DNA of 64,000 bases from DATJGS01 sp035494735 (GCA_035494735.1 DATJGS010000026.1:38102-102101); one strand, 5' to 3'. Shown: positions 51,663 through 60,858, counted from the first letter of the stretch. Notes: a model not told the origin generated them from the sequence alone. Program-made: numbers and translations.

Positions 51663-52130
51663 ATGAAGCTTCGGTCGGTGGTCTTCGTCGGTGGGGTGCT
51701 CGCCGCGTGCGTGACTTGGGTCGCGCCGTCGTTCGCGGGCGGCTTCGGTGATACGAGTTTCCCGGGCTACTCGCCGTCCATCCCGATCAGCGCGCTCGCG
51801 CGTCCCATGAGCTGGCTCGATCCGTCGCGCATGCAGCTCAGCACGTCGGTCAGCGTGGGCTCGGCGTTCGGCACCACGCAGGCGCTCCAGGTCACGAGCC
51901 TGCGCTATCAGTTCGGCGCGCCTCTCTCGATGGCGGTGAGCGTGGGCAACTCGTTCGGACCGAGTTCCGCCGGCAAGAGCGGCTCGCCGTTCCTCGAAGG
52001 TCTCAGCCTCGCGTACCGGCCGGCGCGCAGCCTGTTCATCAACGTCCAGTACCGCGATCTGCGCTCGCCGCTCCAATACCAGGACGCGGCGTTCCCGTAC
52101 GGCGCTTACTCGGACTACGAGCGCCGCTAG
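51663..52130 (+). CDS. Small exported protein, possibly outer-membrane associated
   Basis: The 155-residue protein starts with a signal peptide (MKLRSVVFVGGVLAACVTWV, cleavage near SFA-GG) and has GGAGG four bases before the GTG-ATG start. The mature part alternates small polar and hydrophobic residues, for example MQLSTSVSVGSAFGTTQALQVTSLRYQFG and PLSMAVSVGNSFGPSSAG. That pattern suggests amphipathic beta strands of a small barrel or surface protein. The last residues (YGAYSDYERR) lack a terminal Phe. No family was recognised. It lies four bases before trpA, an odd pairing for a biosynthetic enzyme. Confidence 0.7.
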   Translation: MKLRSVVFVGGVLAACVTWVAPSFAGGFGDTSFPGYSPSIPISALARPMSWLDPSRMQLSTSVSVGSAFGTTQALQVTSLRYQFGAPLSMAVSVGNSFGPSSAGKSGSPFLEGLSLAYRPARSLFINVQYRDLRSPLQYQDAAFPYGAYSDYERR

Positions 52131-52134
52131 AGCG

Positions 52135-52932
52135 ATGGCCGGCTCACCACGCCGGCTCTCGAAAGCCTTCGCCGCCACGCACGGCCATACCGGCCTGATT
52201 CCCTACCTCACCGCTGGCTATCCTTCGATCGAGCGCTCGCTCGACCTGGCCCGCGGCTTCGTGCGCGCCGGTGCGCTCGCGCTCGAGATCGGCATTCCGT
52301 TCTCCGACCCCATCGCGGATGGCCCGGACATCCAGCGCGCGTCCGAATGGGCGTTGCGCGCGAAGGTCGGGGCGCGCGAGTCGCTCGACCTGGTCGCGAC
52401 GCTGCGCCGCGAGTCCGAGGTCCCGATCGTGATCATGACGTACGCGAATCCCGTGCTGCGCGTCGGTCTCGACCGCTTCGGAAAGGCCGCGCTGGCCGCG
52501 GGCGTGGACGGCGTGCTCGTCTCCGACCTGCCGCCCGACGAGAGTCCGGAGTCGTGGCGCGCGCTCGACGAAGCCGGGCTCGACACCATCGTGCTGATCG
52601 CCCCGACCACGTCGGACGAGCGGCTCCCGCAACTCCTGGCCCGCGCGCGCGGCTTCGTCTATTGCCTCGCGCGCACCGGCGTGACCGGGCGCGGGGGAGG
52701 CGAGGCGGGCGCGCTCGATCAGCGTATTGCGGCCATCCGGCGGCACACGTCGCTCCCGGTCGCGGTCGGTTTCGGCGTGTCGAGCGCCGAGGACGCGCGG
52801 CGCCTGCGCGGCCTCGCCGACGCGGTCGTCGTGGGCGCCGCGTTCATGCGCGCGATCGGCGAAGACCCCGAGCACGGGGCGATCGAGCGCGCCACGCGGC
52901 TCGCCGAGGGTTTCGTCGAGGCGCTGGCCTGA
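52135..52932 (+). CDS. trpA: Tryptophan synthase alpha subunit
   Basis: TrpA cleaves indole-3-glycerol phosphate to indole and glyceraldehyde phosphate; the indole channels to TrpB. The 265-residue TIM barrel has LIPYLTAGYPS near residues 21-31, ALEIGIPFSDPIADGPDIQRAS near 48-69 (catalytic Glu and Asp), LIAPTTSDERL near 156 and ARTGVTGRG near 179. The ATG at 52135 follows the exported-protein gene by four bases. trpA is normally the last gene of a trp operon, after trpB; no trpB or other trp gene is visible here, so it is an isolated copy. Confidence 0.96.
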   Translation: MAGSPRRLSKAFAATHGHTGLIPYLTAGYPSIERSLDLARGFVRAGALALEIGIPFSDPIADGPDIQRASEWALRAKVGARESLDLVATLRRESEVPIVIMTYANPVLRVGLDRFGKAALAAGVDGVLVSDLPPDESPESWRALDEAGLDTIVLIAPTTSDERLPQLLARARGFVYCLARTGVTGRGGGEAGALDQRIAAIRRHTSLPVAVGFGVSSAEDARRLRGLADAVVVGAAFMRAIGEDPEHGAIERATRLAEGFVEALA

Positions 52933-53162
52933 GCTTCGCGCGCCACTGACGGCGGTCCGTTTAGGCCGCTGCGGCGACGGCGGATAGATGCGGCGCTGGC
53001 GGCCCACGGCGCATCCCGGTCGCACGCGCGAAACGCCGTCGAACGTTCGCCTACCGCTCATCGCCCGGAAACGTCTACACTGCCCGCGCCCACTCACCTA
53101 CTCCCCAGTTGGTGCGGGTGCGGTTGCATCTCATCACGCCACGTCGACATCGAAACGCTGCG

Positions 53163-53190
53163 TTAAGTGGCCTGCGGCTCTTGCCGATAC
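53163..53190 (+). promoter_or_regulatory. Sigma-28 (FliA)-type promoter of csrA-flgM
   Basis: TTAAG (53163-53167) is followed by 15 bases and GCCGATAC (53183-53190), seven of eight matches to the FliA -10 element. Transcription would begin near 53197, giving a 47-base leader to csrA. The rest of the 311-base gap after trpA holds no gene; a possible CsrA hairpin is noted separately. Confidence 0.65.
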
Positions 53191-53199
53191 GCTGACTAC

Positions 53200-53218
53200 C
53201 GGGGAGAGGTCAGCCCCG
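53200..53218 (+). promoter_or_regulatory. Leader hairpin with AGAGG loop (possible CsrA site)
   Basis: CGGGG (53200-53204) pairs with CCCCG (53214-53218), exposing AGAGGTCAG. It would lie at the very 5' end of the predicted csrA message, and a second GGA occurs in the ribosome site. CsrA in other bacteria binds GGA in hairpin loops, so autoregulation is possible. Confidence 0.3.
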
Positions 53219-53243
53219 CCGAGGGAGCGGAGGAAGCTTCACG

Positions 53244-53480
53244 ATGCTTGTCCTAACAAGGAAGTTAGGAGAGAACATCCGGATCGGGGATTCGGTGAAG
53301 ATTACCGTCCTCGAAGTGCGTTCCGGTCAGGTGAAGCTCGGGATCGAAGCGCCGCCCGAGGTCAAGGTCCATCGGGAAGAGATCTATGCCCGCATTCAGG
53401 AAGAGAACCGACGCGCCCGGCAGTTCTCCGAAGGCGGAACCGACGCACCTCCCCGCCGCGACCCCGAAAAGAAGGACTGA
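53244..53480 (+). CDS. csrA: Carbon storage/translational regulator CsrA
   Basis: CsrA is a dimeric RNA-binding protein that blocks ribosome binding to GGA-containing leaders. The 78-residue protein reads MLVLTRKLGENIRIGD at the start and VKVHREEIYARI near 40-51, the conserved RNA-binding edges. The C-terminal 20 residues are a charged, disordered extension. GGAGGAAG lies eight bases before the ATG. In Gram-positive and some other flagellated bacteria csrA is co-transcribed with flagellin regulators and restrains flagellin synthesis; the predicted sigma-28 promoter and adjoining FlgM-like gene fit that role. Confidence 0.97.
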   Translation: MLVLTRKLGENIRIGDSVKITVLEVRSGQVKLGIEAPPEVKVHREEIYARIQEENRRARQFSEGGTDAPPRRDPEKKD

Positions 53481-53556
53481 CGCGACGCTCGACTCGCGCC
53501 GACCTCAGCCCGGCTCCGGCCCGTCGCGTCCGCCCAAAACTCCTCATCTGAGTCTC

Positions 53557-53748
53557 GTGCGCCCGCAGGCGCCGGACGCGTCGCCACGCGATCGTCGTGA
53601 CGCGCACGAAGCCGCGCACCGCTCGTTCGCCGTCCGCTGGTCGAGGGTCAAGACCGCGCGCGCGCGGATCGCCGCCGAGTACTACGAACGTGGCGACGTC
53701 AAGGATCGCCTGCTCTCCGCGCTGCTCCACGAACTGCTGAAGCCCTAG
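53557..53748 (+). CDS. FlgM-like anti-sigma-28 factor (start uncertain)
   Basis: The C-terminal half (RVKTARARIAAEYYERGDVKDRLLSALLHELL) resembles the two-helix sigma-binding region of FlgM. The N-terminus is disordered and basic, also typical of FlgM. The start is unresolved. GTG at 53557 gives a 63-residue protein lying wholly after csrA. The ATG at 53386 gives 120 residues but overlaps csrA by 95 bases. It ends 20 bases before a strong intrinsic terminator. If correct it would hold FliA inactive until the hook is complete. FlgM proteins are short and divergent, so homology is suggestive only; the sigma-28 promoter in front is independent support. Confidence 0.55.
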   Translation: MRPQAPDASPRDRRDAHEAAHRSFAVRWSRVKTARARIAAEYYERGDVKDRLLSALLHELLKP

Positions 53749-53767
53749 AGCCGCCGCCCGCCGTACG

Positions 53768-53798
53768 ACGCCCGCGCCCACGCGCGGGCGTTTTTGTT

Positions 53799-53799
<1 letters not shown>
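53768..53799 (+). terminator. Intrinsic terminator after csrA-flgM
   Basis: ACGCCCGCGC (53768-53777) pairs with GCGCGGGCGT (53782-53791) around CCAC, followed by TTTTTGTT. It ends the csrA unit exactly where the kinase gene begins; the final T-tract runs into the kinase's possible ATG at 53799. Confidence 0.9.
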
Positions 53800-55043
<1,244 letters not shown>

Positions 55044-56737
55044 CGAGCGTTCGATCCGCTTTGGCATCCGCGAGTGGGCGCGTGACGCGGGTTACGAGGC
55101 GCTCGAGGCCGCGAGCGGGCGCGAGGCGCTCGACCAGCTGAAGGAGCGCCCGGTCGACGCCGTCGTGCTCGACCTGAAGCTCGGCGACATGGACGGCCTG
55201 CAGGTGCTCAAGCGCCTGCGCGAGGACGACCCCACGTTGCCGGTCGTCATGCTCAGCGCGCACGCCACGTTCGACCACGTCGTGCAGGCCATCCAGTCCG
55301 GCGCGTTCTGGTTCCTGTCGAAGCCGCTGGACAACGACCAGCTCGGCGCGCTGCTCGAGCGCGCGCTGGAGAACGGGCGCCTGAAGCGCGAGGTCGACGA
55401 GCACCGCAAGGAGAAGACGCAGCCCATGGTCGGCGCCAGCCCGGCCCTCACGCTCGCGCTGCGCCGCGCCGAGCGGGCGGCGCGCAGCGCCAGCGCGACC
55501 GTGCTGGTGTTCGGCGAGACCGGCACGGGCAAGAACCTGCTCGCGCGCTACCTGCACGCGAAGAGCGGGCGCGCCGCCGGCGCGTTCGTCGAACTGAACT
55601 GCAGCGCCATTCCCGAGCAGCTGCTGGAGAGCGAGCTGTATGGGCACGAGAAGGGCGCGTTCACGGACGCGAAGCGCTTCCGCAAGGGATTGTTCGAGCT
55701 GGCCGACGGCGGCACGCTGTTCCTCGACGAAATCGGCGAGATGACCGGTTCGCTCCAGGCCAAGCTGCTCCACGTGCTCGAGACCCGCACGTTCCGCCGC
55801 GTCGGCGGGAACGCCGACATCACCGTCGACGTCCGCGTCGTCGCCGCGACGCATCGCGACCTGCAGAAGGGCGTCGCCGAAGGGCGCTTCCGCGAAGACC
55901 TGTACTTCCGCCTCAACGTCGTGCCCATCGAGGTGCCGGCGTTGCGCGACCGCCCCGAGGACCTCGAGCCGCTCGTGCTGCACTTCATCGCGCAACTGTG
56001 CCGCGAGCTGGGCCGCCCGGCGGCCCGGCTGCAGCCGGCGGCGTTGGCCGCGCTCCGTGCGTACGCGTGGCCGGGGAACGTTCGCGAGCTGAAGAACGTG
56101 GTCGAGCGCGTGCTGCTGCTCGAGGCCGATGAGGAGATCCGGCTCGAGCACCTGCCGTCCGACATCCATCGCACGGCGCCGCGGCCGAGCGCGACGAGCC
56201 CGTTCCCCCCGGGCGTGGTGCTGCCGCTCTCCCACGTCGAGAAGCTGGCGTTCGAGCACGCGCTCGAGGTGTGCGCCGGGAACAAGACGCGGGCGGCGCA
56301 GCTGCTCGGCATCTCCCGCCAGACCCTGCGCACCAAGCTCAAGGAATACGCGCTGGGGGACGATACCGAGGAAACGGGCGGGGCCTAAGCTTCACGATCG
56401 GCGCCCGTGGCCGGTCCGTTCGCCACGCGGAACCGCCCCTCGAGTCCCCGGGTGCCCGGTCTGACCCAGTCCCCAAGCCGGCCAGTAAACGGTCGCGGCC
56501 GGGGGCAAGGCGGAATGAGGTTGGACGGGCGAAACGCAGTTCGGCCGCTCCATCTCGCAATGCCGCACCACAGCCTGGAACGCGAGCGGCGCTTCTCCAG
56601 AGCGACCGACGGACCGAGCCCATCTCGCTAACTTACTTTCCCGAAGCGAGCTGCCGCCGTCCGTGCAACCCGGTTCGAGCCGCGAACCACCCCGGCGGCT
56701 GACCCAGGACGGAGAACCGGCCGCCGGCCGAACCCCA

Positions 56738-56753
56738 TGGCACGCCGGCTGCA
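56738..56753 (+). promoter_or_regulatory. Sigma-54-type promoter of the fliA operon
   Basis: TGGCACG-CCGG-CTGCA (56738-56753) matches the -24/-12 consensus TGGCACG-N4-TTGCA at every position but one, with GG and GC exactly 10 bases apart. The predicted start near 56764 lies five bases before the ATG at 56769, so the first gene would be almost leaderless; no ribosome site is seen there. The remaining 350 bases between 56389 and 56737 show no recognisable feature. Confidence 0.6.
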
Positions 56754-56768
56754 GAAGCTTTCTCCGCC

Positions 56769-57188
56769 ATGACCCCACCCCAGCCGGGAAGCGCGCCGCA
56801 CATCCTGATCGTCGAGGATGAGCCCTCCACCGCCTGGGCCCTCGCCGAGGGCCTTTCGGACGACGGCTTTTCCATCGACACGTTCCGCTCCGCCGAGGAG
56901 GCGCTGGCCTGGCTCAAGTCCGGGCACAGCGACCTCGTCATCTCCGATTTGCGGCTCCCGGGCATGAGCGGCCTCGACCTCGCGCGCAAGCTGCGCCGCG
57001 GCCGCAGCGCCCAGCCGGTCATCCTTGTCACCGCCTACGGCGACGCCGAAACGCTCGACCGCGCGCGCGGCGCCGGCGTCTCGGACTGCTTCTCCAAGCC
57101 GTTTCGCATCGACACCCTGCGCCGCTCGGTGCGCCGTGCGCTCGAAACCCACGCCGCGCGCGGCCGTCGCCTGAAGAGGGCGGCATGA
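56769..57188 (+). CDS. Single-domain receiver (response regulator)
   Basis: The 139-residue protein is a CheY-like receiver with HILIVEDEPST near residues 11-21, the phospho-acceptor Asp near 60 in LVISDLRLPGMSG, VTAYGDAE near 88 and the switch lysine in FSKPF near 112. A basic tail of about 20 residues follows, with no output domain. Such receivers act by binding motors or by passing phosphate within a relay. It is the first gene of an eight-gene overlapping operon and the stop overlaps the next ATG (ATGA). Confidence 0.92.
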   Translation: MTPPQPGSAPHILIVEDEPSTAWALAEGLSDDGFSIDTFRSAEEALAWLKSGHSDLVISDLRLPGMSGLDLARKLRRGRSAQPVILVTAYGDAETLDRARGAGVSDCFSKPFRIDTLRRSVRRALETHAARGRRLKRAA

Positions 57189-57511
57189 AGCGCACGCCCT
57201 CGCGCCGCGCCCGCGTGGCTCGCCGCGCCGTCGCGAAGGCGCGCGTCGCGCCGGCGCCCGGCGCGTCCCGCGCCCGCGTCGCGCTCGCGCTCGACTCGTG
57301 CACCGCGAGCGAACGCGCGTTGCTCAGCCTGCTGCTCACCGAGCGCCTGACCGTCTCCGAGGCGGCCGAAGCGCTGGAGCGCGCGCCGCGCGACGTGACG
57401 CGCGCCTACGCGAGACTGCTCACCGAGCTGCGCCGCACGGTGCGCGGCGTTGCGCTCCGCGCCGCGCCCGCGACGATGCCGGACGACCTCGAACCGCGGA
57501 GGGCGTCGTGA
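57185..57511 (+). CDS. Sigma-70 region 4-like helix-turn-helix protein
   Basis: The 108-residue protein has a basic N-terminal tail. Residues about 45-82 (SERALLSLLLTERLTVSEAAEALERAPRDVTRAYARLLTELRR) show the helix-turn-helix pattern of sigma factor region 4, with no regions 2 or 3. It could be a remnant of a sigma factor, a promoter-binding helper or an antagonist. It overlaps its neighbours on both sides (ATGA and GTGA) in the operon that also encodes FliA. I could not identify an established family. Confidence 0.7.
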   Translation: MKRTPSRRARVARRAVAKARVAPAPGASRARVALALDSCTASERALLSLLLTERLTVSEAAEALERAPRDVTRAYARLLTELRRTVRGVALRAAPATMPDDLEPRRAS

Positions 57512-57753
57512 GCCGCCGCCACGTCTTCACGTCCAGCTCCGACGTCGAGCGCGAGATGCCGAAGAACGAGGCCGACCGCGAGGAGCGGATCGCGATCGCC
57601 ATCGCCACGCTGCGTGCCGAAGAGCAGCGCCTCCAGCGCCTCGGCCTCGACGAGGCGGCGCGGCACTGCCGCCAGCAGCTGCGCTACTGGGAGTTCCTGT
57701 CCGCCGTGTTTTCACTGCCCGCGGACGAACGCGGCGAGCGGGAGGCCGCGTGA
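57508..57753 (+). CDS. Small helical protein of unknown function
   Basis: The GTG at 57508 overlaps the previous stop (GTGA). The 81-residue product is almost wholly helical: EADREERIAIAIATLRAEEQRLQRLGLDEAARHCRQQLRYWEFLSAVF. The charged spacing suggests a coiled coil or helical hairpin. No family was recognised. Its position before the FlhG-like gene, where flhF normally stands, is notable. It ends with GGGAGG that also serves the FlhG-like gene. Confidence 0.65.
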   Translation: MSRRHVFTSSSDVEREMPKNEADREERIAIAIATLRAEEQRLQRLGLDEAARHCRQQLRYWEFLSAVFSLPADERGEREAA

Positions 57754-58655
57754 ACGAAGACCGCGCGCCGCGCCCGACGGATTCGGGACTCCGGCTCGTG
57801 CCGCGCAACGGCCAGCCGCTCGACGCCGACGCGCTCGACCATCCGGTCCGCTGGAGCCGCCCGCACGTGCGCACGATCGCACTGGCCAGCGGCAAGGGCG
57901 GGGTGGGCAAGAGCACGGTGGCCGCGAACCTGGCCGTCGCGCTCGGCGCGCGCGGGGCGCGCGTCCTGCTCGTGGACGCCGACCTGTCTCAGGCGAACCT
58001 CGACCTGCTGCTCGGCGTCCATCCGCGCTACGACCTGCAGCACGTCCTGTCCGGCGAGAAGTCGCTGGAGGAGATCCTGGTCGCGGGCCCTCCGGGCGTC
58101 ACGCTCGTCCCGGCCGCCTCCGGCGTGCCCGAGCTGGCCGATCTCGACGACTACCGGCGCGAAGTGCTGCTGCGCGCGCTCGGGCAGATCGAGGCCGACG
58201 TCGACCTGATGCTCATCGACACCGCGTCCGGCGTGTCGCGCCAGGCGACGTCGTTCTGTCTTCCGGCCGACGAGGTGGTGGTGATGACCACGCCCGAGAT
58301 GCCGTCGTTCGCCGACGCCTACGGCCTGATCAAGCTGCTTCAGGCCCAGGGGCTGCGCCGCCCGCCGCACCTGCTCGTGAACCTGGCGACGATGCCCGAA
58401 GAAGCCGAAGAGACCGCGCATCGCATTCGCCTCGTCGCCCGCCGTTTCCTGCGTCTCGAGATCGACTCCTGGGGATACATCCCCGCCGACCCCGCGGTTT
58501 CCAGCGCGGTGCGGCGTCAGGAGCCGGTGCTCAGCGCGTTTCCCCAGTCCCCGGCCGCGGCGGCCTTCCGCGCCCTGGCCGAGCGACTGTGGCCCACGCC
58601 CCATCCGGAGAACGACCGCTCGTTGCCGTCCACCCCTCAACGGCTTCAGGCCTGA
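57750..58655 (+). CDS. flhG: FlhG/MinD-like ATPase
   Basis: The 301-residue protein has a deviant Walker A, SGKGGVGKST near 47-56, LLVDADLSQANLDLLLG near 73-89 and IDTASGVSRQATSF near 154, the standard MinD/FlhG ATPase motifs. The directly following fliA supports FlhG, which numbers and places flagella. However, the N-terminal DQAxxL motif by which FlhG activates FlhF is not seen, and flhF is absent from this locus. It might therefore be an FlhF-independent paralogue. GGGAGG lies five bases before the GTG at 57750. Confidence 0.85.
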   Translation: MNEDRAPRPTDSGLRLVPRNGQPLDADALDHPVRWSRPHVRTIALASGKGGVGKSTVAANLAVALGARGARVLLVDADLSQANLDLLLGVHPRYDLQHVLSGEKSLEEILVAGPPGVTLVPAASGVPELADLDDYRREVLLRALGQIEADVDLMLIDTASGVSRQATSFCLPADEVVVMTTPEMPSFADAYGLIKLLQAQGLRRPPHLLVNLATMPEEAEETAHRIRLVARRFLRLEIDSWGYIPADPAVSSAVRRQEPVLSAFPQSPAAAAFRALAERLWPTPHPENDRSLPSTPQRLQA

Positions 58656-58670
58656 GTCCAAGGAGTCCCA

Positions 58671-59504
58671 ATGCCCCGTACCGCCGCCACTCCGCAGACC
58701 AAGACGTCGCCCGCGCGCCTCACGCTCGTGCGCCGTCGCACCACCCCGACTCCCGCGCCGACGCCGACGCCGGTCACGTATTCGAAGGACGACCTGCTCA
58801 AGCGCTTCGCGCCGCTCGTGCGGCACGTGGTCGAGCGCGTCGCGGCGACGCTGCCGCGCAACGTGGACCACGAGGACCTGTACTCGGCCGGCGTTCTCGG
58901 CCTGCTCGACGCGCACGCCAAGTTCGACACGCGCAAGGGCGTCAAGTTCGAGACGTACGCCGTGTGGCGCATCAAGGGCGCGGTGCTCGATCAGCTGCGC
59001 GCCCTCGACTGGGTGTCGCGCTCGATGCGGCGCAAGGCGCGCAATCTCGACGGCATCACGCGCAAGCTCGACCAGAAGCTGGGCCGGGCCGCGTCCGAGG
59101 ACGAGGTGGCTCGCGCCATGAAGATGAACCGCGGCGACTTCTACCGCCTGCTCGACCACGTGCGCGGCGCCGTGCTGGTGTCGCTCGACGAGAGCCGGGC
59201 CGGCGAGGACCAGGAGCCGTCGACGCTCGCTGACCACCTCGCCGATCCGAACGCGGTCGACCTGGAAGCGCGGCTCGAGGACGAGCAGACGCGCCACGTC
59301 ATGCTGCGGACGCTGGATCAGCTGCCGGAGCAGGAACGGCTCGTCGTCGCGCTGTACTACTACGAACACCTGACCCTGAAGGAGATCGGACGCACGCTCG
59401 GCATCTCCGAGTCGCGCGTGTCGCAGGTGCACACGCGCGCCATGCTGCGTCTCCGGCTGCGCCTGCACAAGGCCCTGGCCGGCGCCGAGGAGCGCGCCGC
59501 TTGA
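58671..59504 (+). CDS. fliA: Sigma-28/WhiG-type RNA polymerase sigma factor FliA
   Basis: The 277-residue sigma factor reads PRNVDHEDLYSAGVLGLLDAHAKFD near residues 62-86 (region 2), KFETYAVWRIKGAVLDQLRALDWVSRSMRRKAR near 91-123 (the diagnostic FliA/WhiG region 2-3) and GRTLGISESRVSQVHTRAM near 242-260 (region 4). It would transcribe promoters of the TAAA-N15-GCCGATAA type, two of which are present in this window. AAGGAG precedes the ATG. A Pro/Thr-rich N-terminal extension of about 30 residues is unusual. The stop shares one base with the next ATG. Confidence 0.95.
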   Translation: MPRTAATPQTKTSPARLTLVRRRTTPTPAPTPTPVTYSKDDLLKRFAPLVRHVVERVAATLPRNVDHEDLYSAGVLGLLDAHAKFDTRKGVKFETYAVWRIKGAVLDQLRALDWVSRSMRRKARNLDGITRKLDQKLGRAASEDEVARAMKMNRGDFYRLLDHVRGAVLVSLDESRAGEDQEPSTLADHLADPNAVDLEARLEDEQTRHVMLRTLDQLPEQERLVVALYYYEHLTLKEIGRTLGISESRVSQVHTRAMLRLRLRLHKALAGAEERAA

Positions 59505-59899
59505 TGCACCGTTCGCATGACGAAGTCGGGCTGCCGCCGCCCCCGTACCTGGGGCTGGGCGCGCGACTCGAGCGCGTCGCGGCCGAAGTCGCGGCCCGCG
59601 CGCCCGAGGCGGCCGAGGCGCTGCGCGCCGAGGTGTCCGACTGGGAAGAGGAACAGCGGGCCTGGGACGAGCGCATCGCTCGCTTCCTGTCCGTGCACCA
59701 CGACATCAACAACGCGCTGGTCGGAGTGCGCGGCAACGCGCAGCTCCTGCTGATGGGACCGCTCAGCGAACAGCCCGCGATCCGCGACAAGCTGGAGGTC
59801 GTGATCCGGGAGTCGACTCGTATCAAGGAGGCCGCGAGCATGCTTCGCGCGCTCAAGAATGCGTTCGGCGGAAACGGGACGACGTCGCGTGCCGCGTGA
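59504..59899 (+). CDS. HisKA-domain protein lacking a kinase ATPase domain
   Basis: The 131-residue protein has HHDINNALVGVRGNAQLLL near residues 65-83, which matches the phospho-acceptor histidine helix of HisKA dimerisation domains, followed by the second helix (LEVVIRESTRIKEAASMLRALKN). No HATPase_c domain follows; the gene ends about 30 residues later. It may act as a histidine phosphotransfer protein between the receiver and kinase genes in the same operon. An N-terminal coiled region (LERVAAEVAARAPEAAEAL) could mediate dimerisation. The ATG shares one base with the fliA stop. Confidence 0.75.
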   Translation: MHRSHDEVGLPPPPYLGLGARLERVAAEVAARAPEAAEALRAEVSDWEEEQRAWDERIARFLSVHHDINNALVGVRGNAQLLLMGPLSEQPAIRDKLEVVIRESTRIKEAASMLRALKNAFGGNGTTSRAA

Positions 59900-60845
59900 A
59901 CGCGCGCCGGCCGACGCCGGCGGAGTCGTCACGCGCCGCGCCGACGCGAACGGCACGGTGGCCGAGCGCCGCCGTGCCTCGCGCTCGCTGTGGACCGCCT
60001 GCGAAGCGCTGCTCAGCGCGCCGGCCGATCCGCGCGCGCTGCCGCGGGCGCTCGACGAGCTGCGCCGCGCGTTCGAATGCGACGGCGTCGCGCTGCACGC
60101 GCTGTCGCCGGACGGCAGCATCGCGCCGTGGTGCGCGCGCGGCATGTGGCGCACCGCGCCGGGCGACCTGCGCGACTGTCTGAGCGTGCCCCTGCTGCGC
60201 GGCAGCGAGCGCATCGGCACGCTGGATCTGCTGGCCCGTCCCGGGCAACGCTTCCGCGCCGGGCACATGACGCTGATTCGCACCGCTTCGGGGGCGCTGG
60301 GCGCCGCGCTCGGCGCGCGCTTCGAACTCGAGCGGCTGCGCCACCAACCGGGGCGCGACGCGGTCACCGGCCTGCCCGACGCCCGTGCGTTCCACTCGCG
60401 CATCGCGGAGGAGTTGTCGCGCGCGCGGCGTCACGGCGTCGCGCTGTCCGTCGTCACGCTGGATCTCGATCACTTCGGCGCCCTGAACGCGAAACTCGGC
60501 AGGAACGTCGGCGACGAAGTGCTGGCGGAGGTCGCGCTCGTGCTCAAGCTGACGCTGCGCGACACCGACATCCTGGCCCGGCTGGGCGGAGACACGTTCG
60601 CCGCGCTGCTGCCCGAGACCGACGGGCCCGCCGCACGGCGCGCCGCGGACCGCCTGTGTCGCAAGCTCGAGGAACACCGCTTCCCGCGCGCCGGCCACCT
60701 GAGCGCGTCGGCCGGCATCGCCTCCAGTCCACGCGACGGCGTCGAGTCTGTCGAGCTCATGAACGCCGTCGATCTGGCATTGTCCGTGGCCAAGAAGTCG
60801 GGGCGGCGTCGTGTGGCCGCGGCGGCTTCGCAGCGCACGCACTGA
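59889..60845 (+). CDS. GAF plus degenerate GGDEF protein
   Basis: The protein (318 residues from GTG 59889; an ATG at 59859 would overlap the previous gene by 41 bases) has a GAF-like sensor domain near residues 35-145 (LSVPLLRGSERIGTLDLLARPGQ). A GGDEF domain starts RDAVTGLPDARAF near 155. The active-site loop reads RLGGDTF near 231, with Thr in place of the catalytic Glu of GG[DE]EF. The enzyme is therefore probably not an active diguanylate cyclase but could bind GTP or c-di-GMP. It continues the overlapping regulatory operon. Confidence 0.85.
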   Translation: MPRERAPADAGGVVTRRADANGTVAERRRASRSLWTACEALLSAPADPRALPRALDELRRAFECDGVALHALSPDGSIAPWCARGMWRTAPGDLRDCLSVPLLRGSERIGTLDLLARPGQRFRAGHMTLIRTASGALGAALGARFELERLRHQPGRDAVTGLPDARAFHSRIAEELSRARRHGVALSVVTLDLDHFGALNAKLGRNVGDEVLAEVALVLKLTLRDTDILARLGGDTFAALLPETDGPAARRAADRLCRKLEEHRFPRAGHLSASAGIASSPRDGVESVELMNAVDLALSVAKKSGRRRVAAAASQRTH

Positions 60846-60858
60846 GCGGGGGACGCCG

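Noticed and set aside
53076..53081. TACACT considered as a -10 element for a second csrA promoter
   Set aside because: No acceptable -35 hexamer lies 16-18 bases upstream, and the sigma-28-type site is closer to csrA and stronger.
53168..53184. TGGC...TTGC pattern upstream of csrA considered as a sigma-54 site
   Set aside because: The GG and GC are 12 bases apart rather than 10. The same sequence fits a sigma-28 promoter much better.
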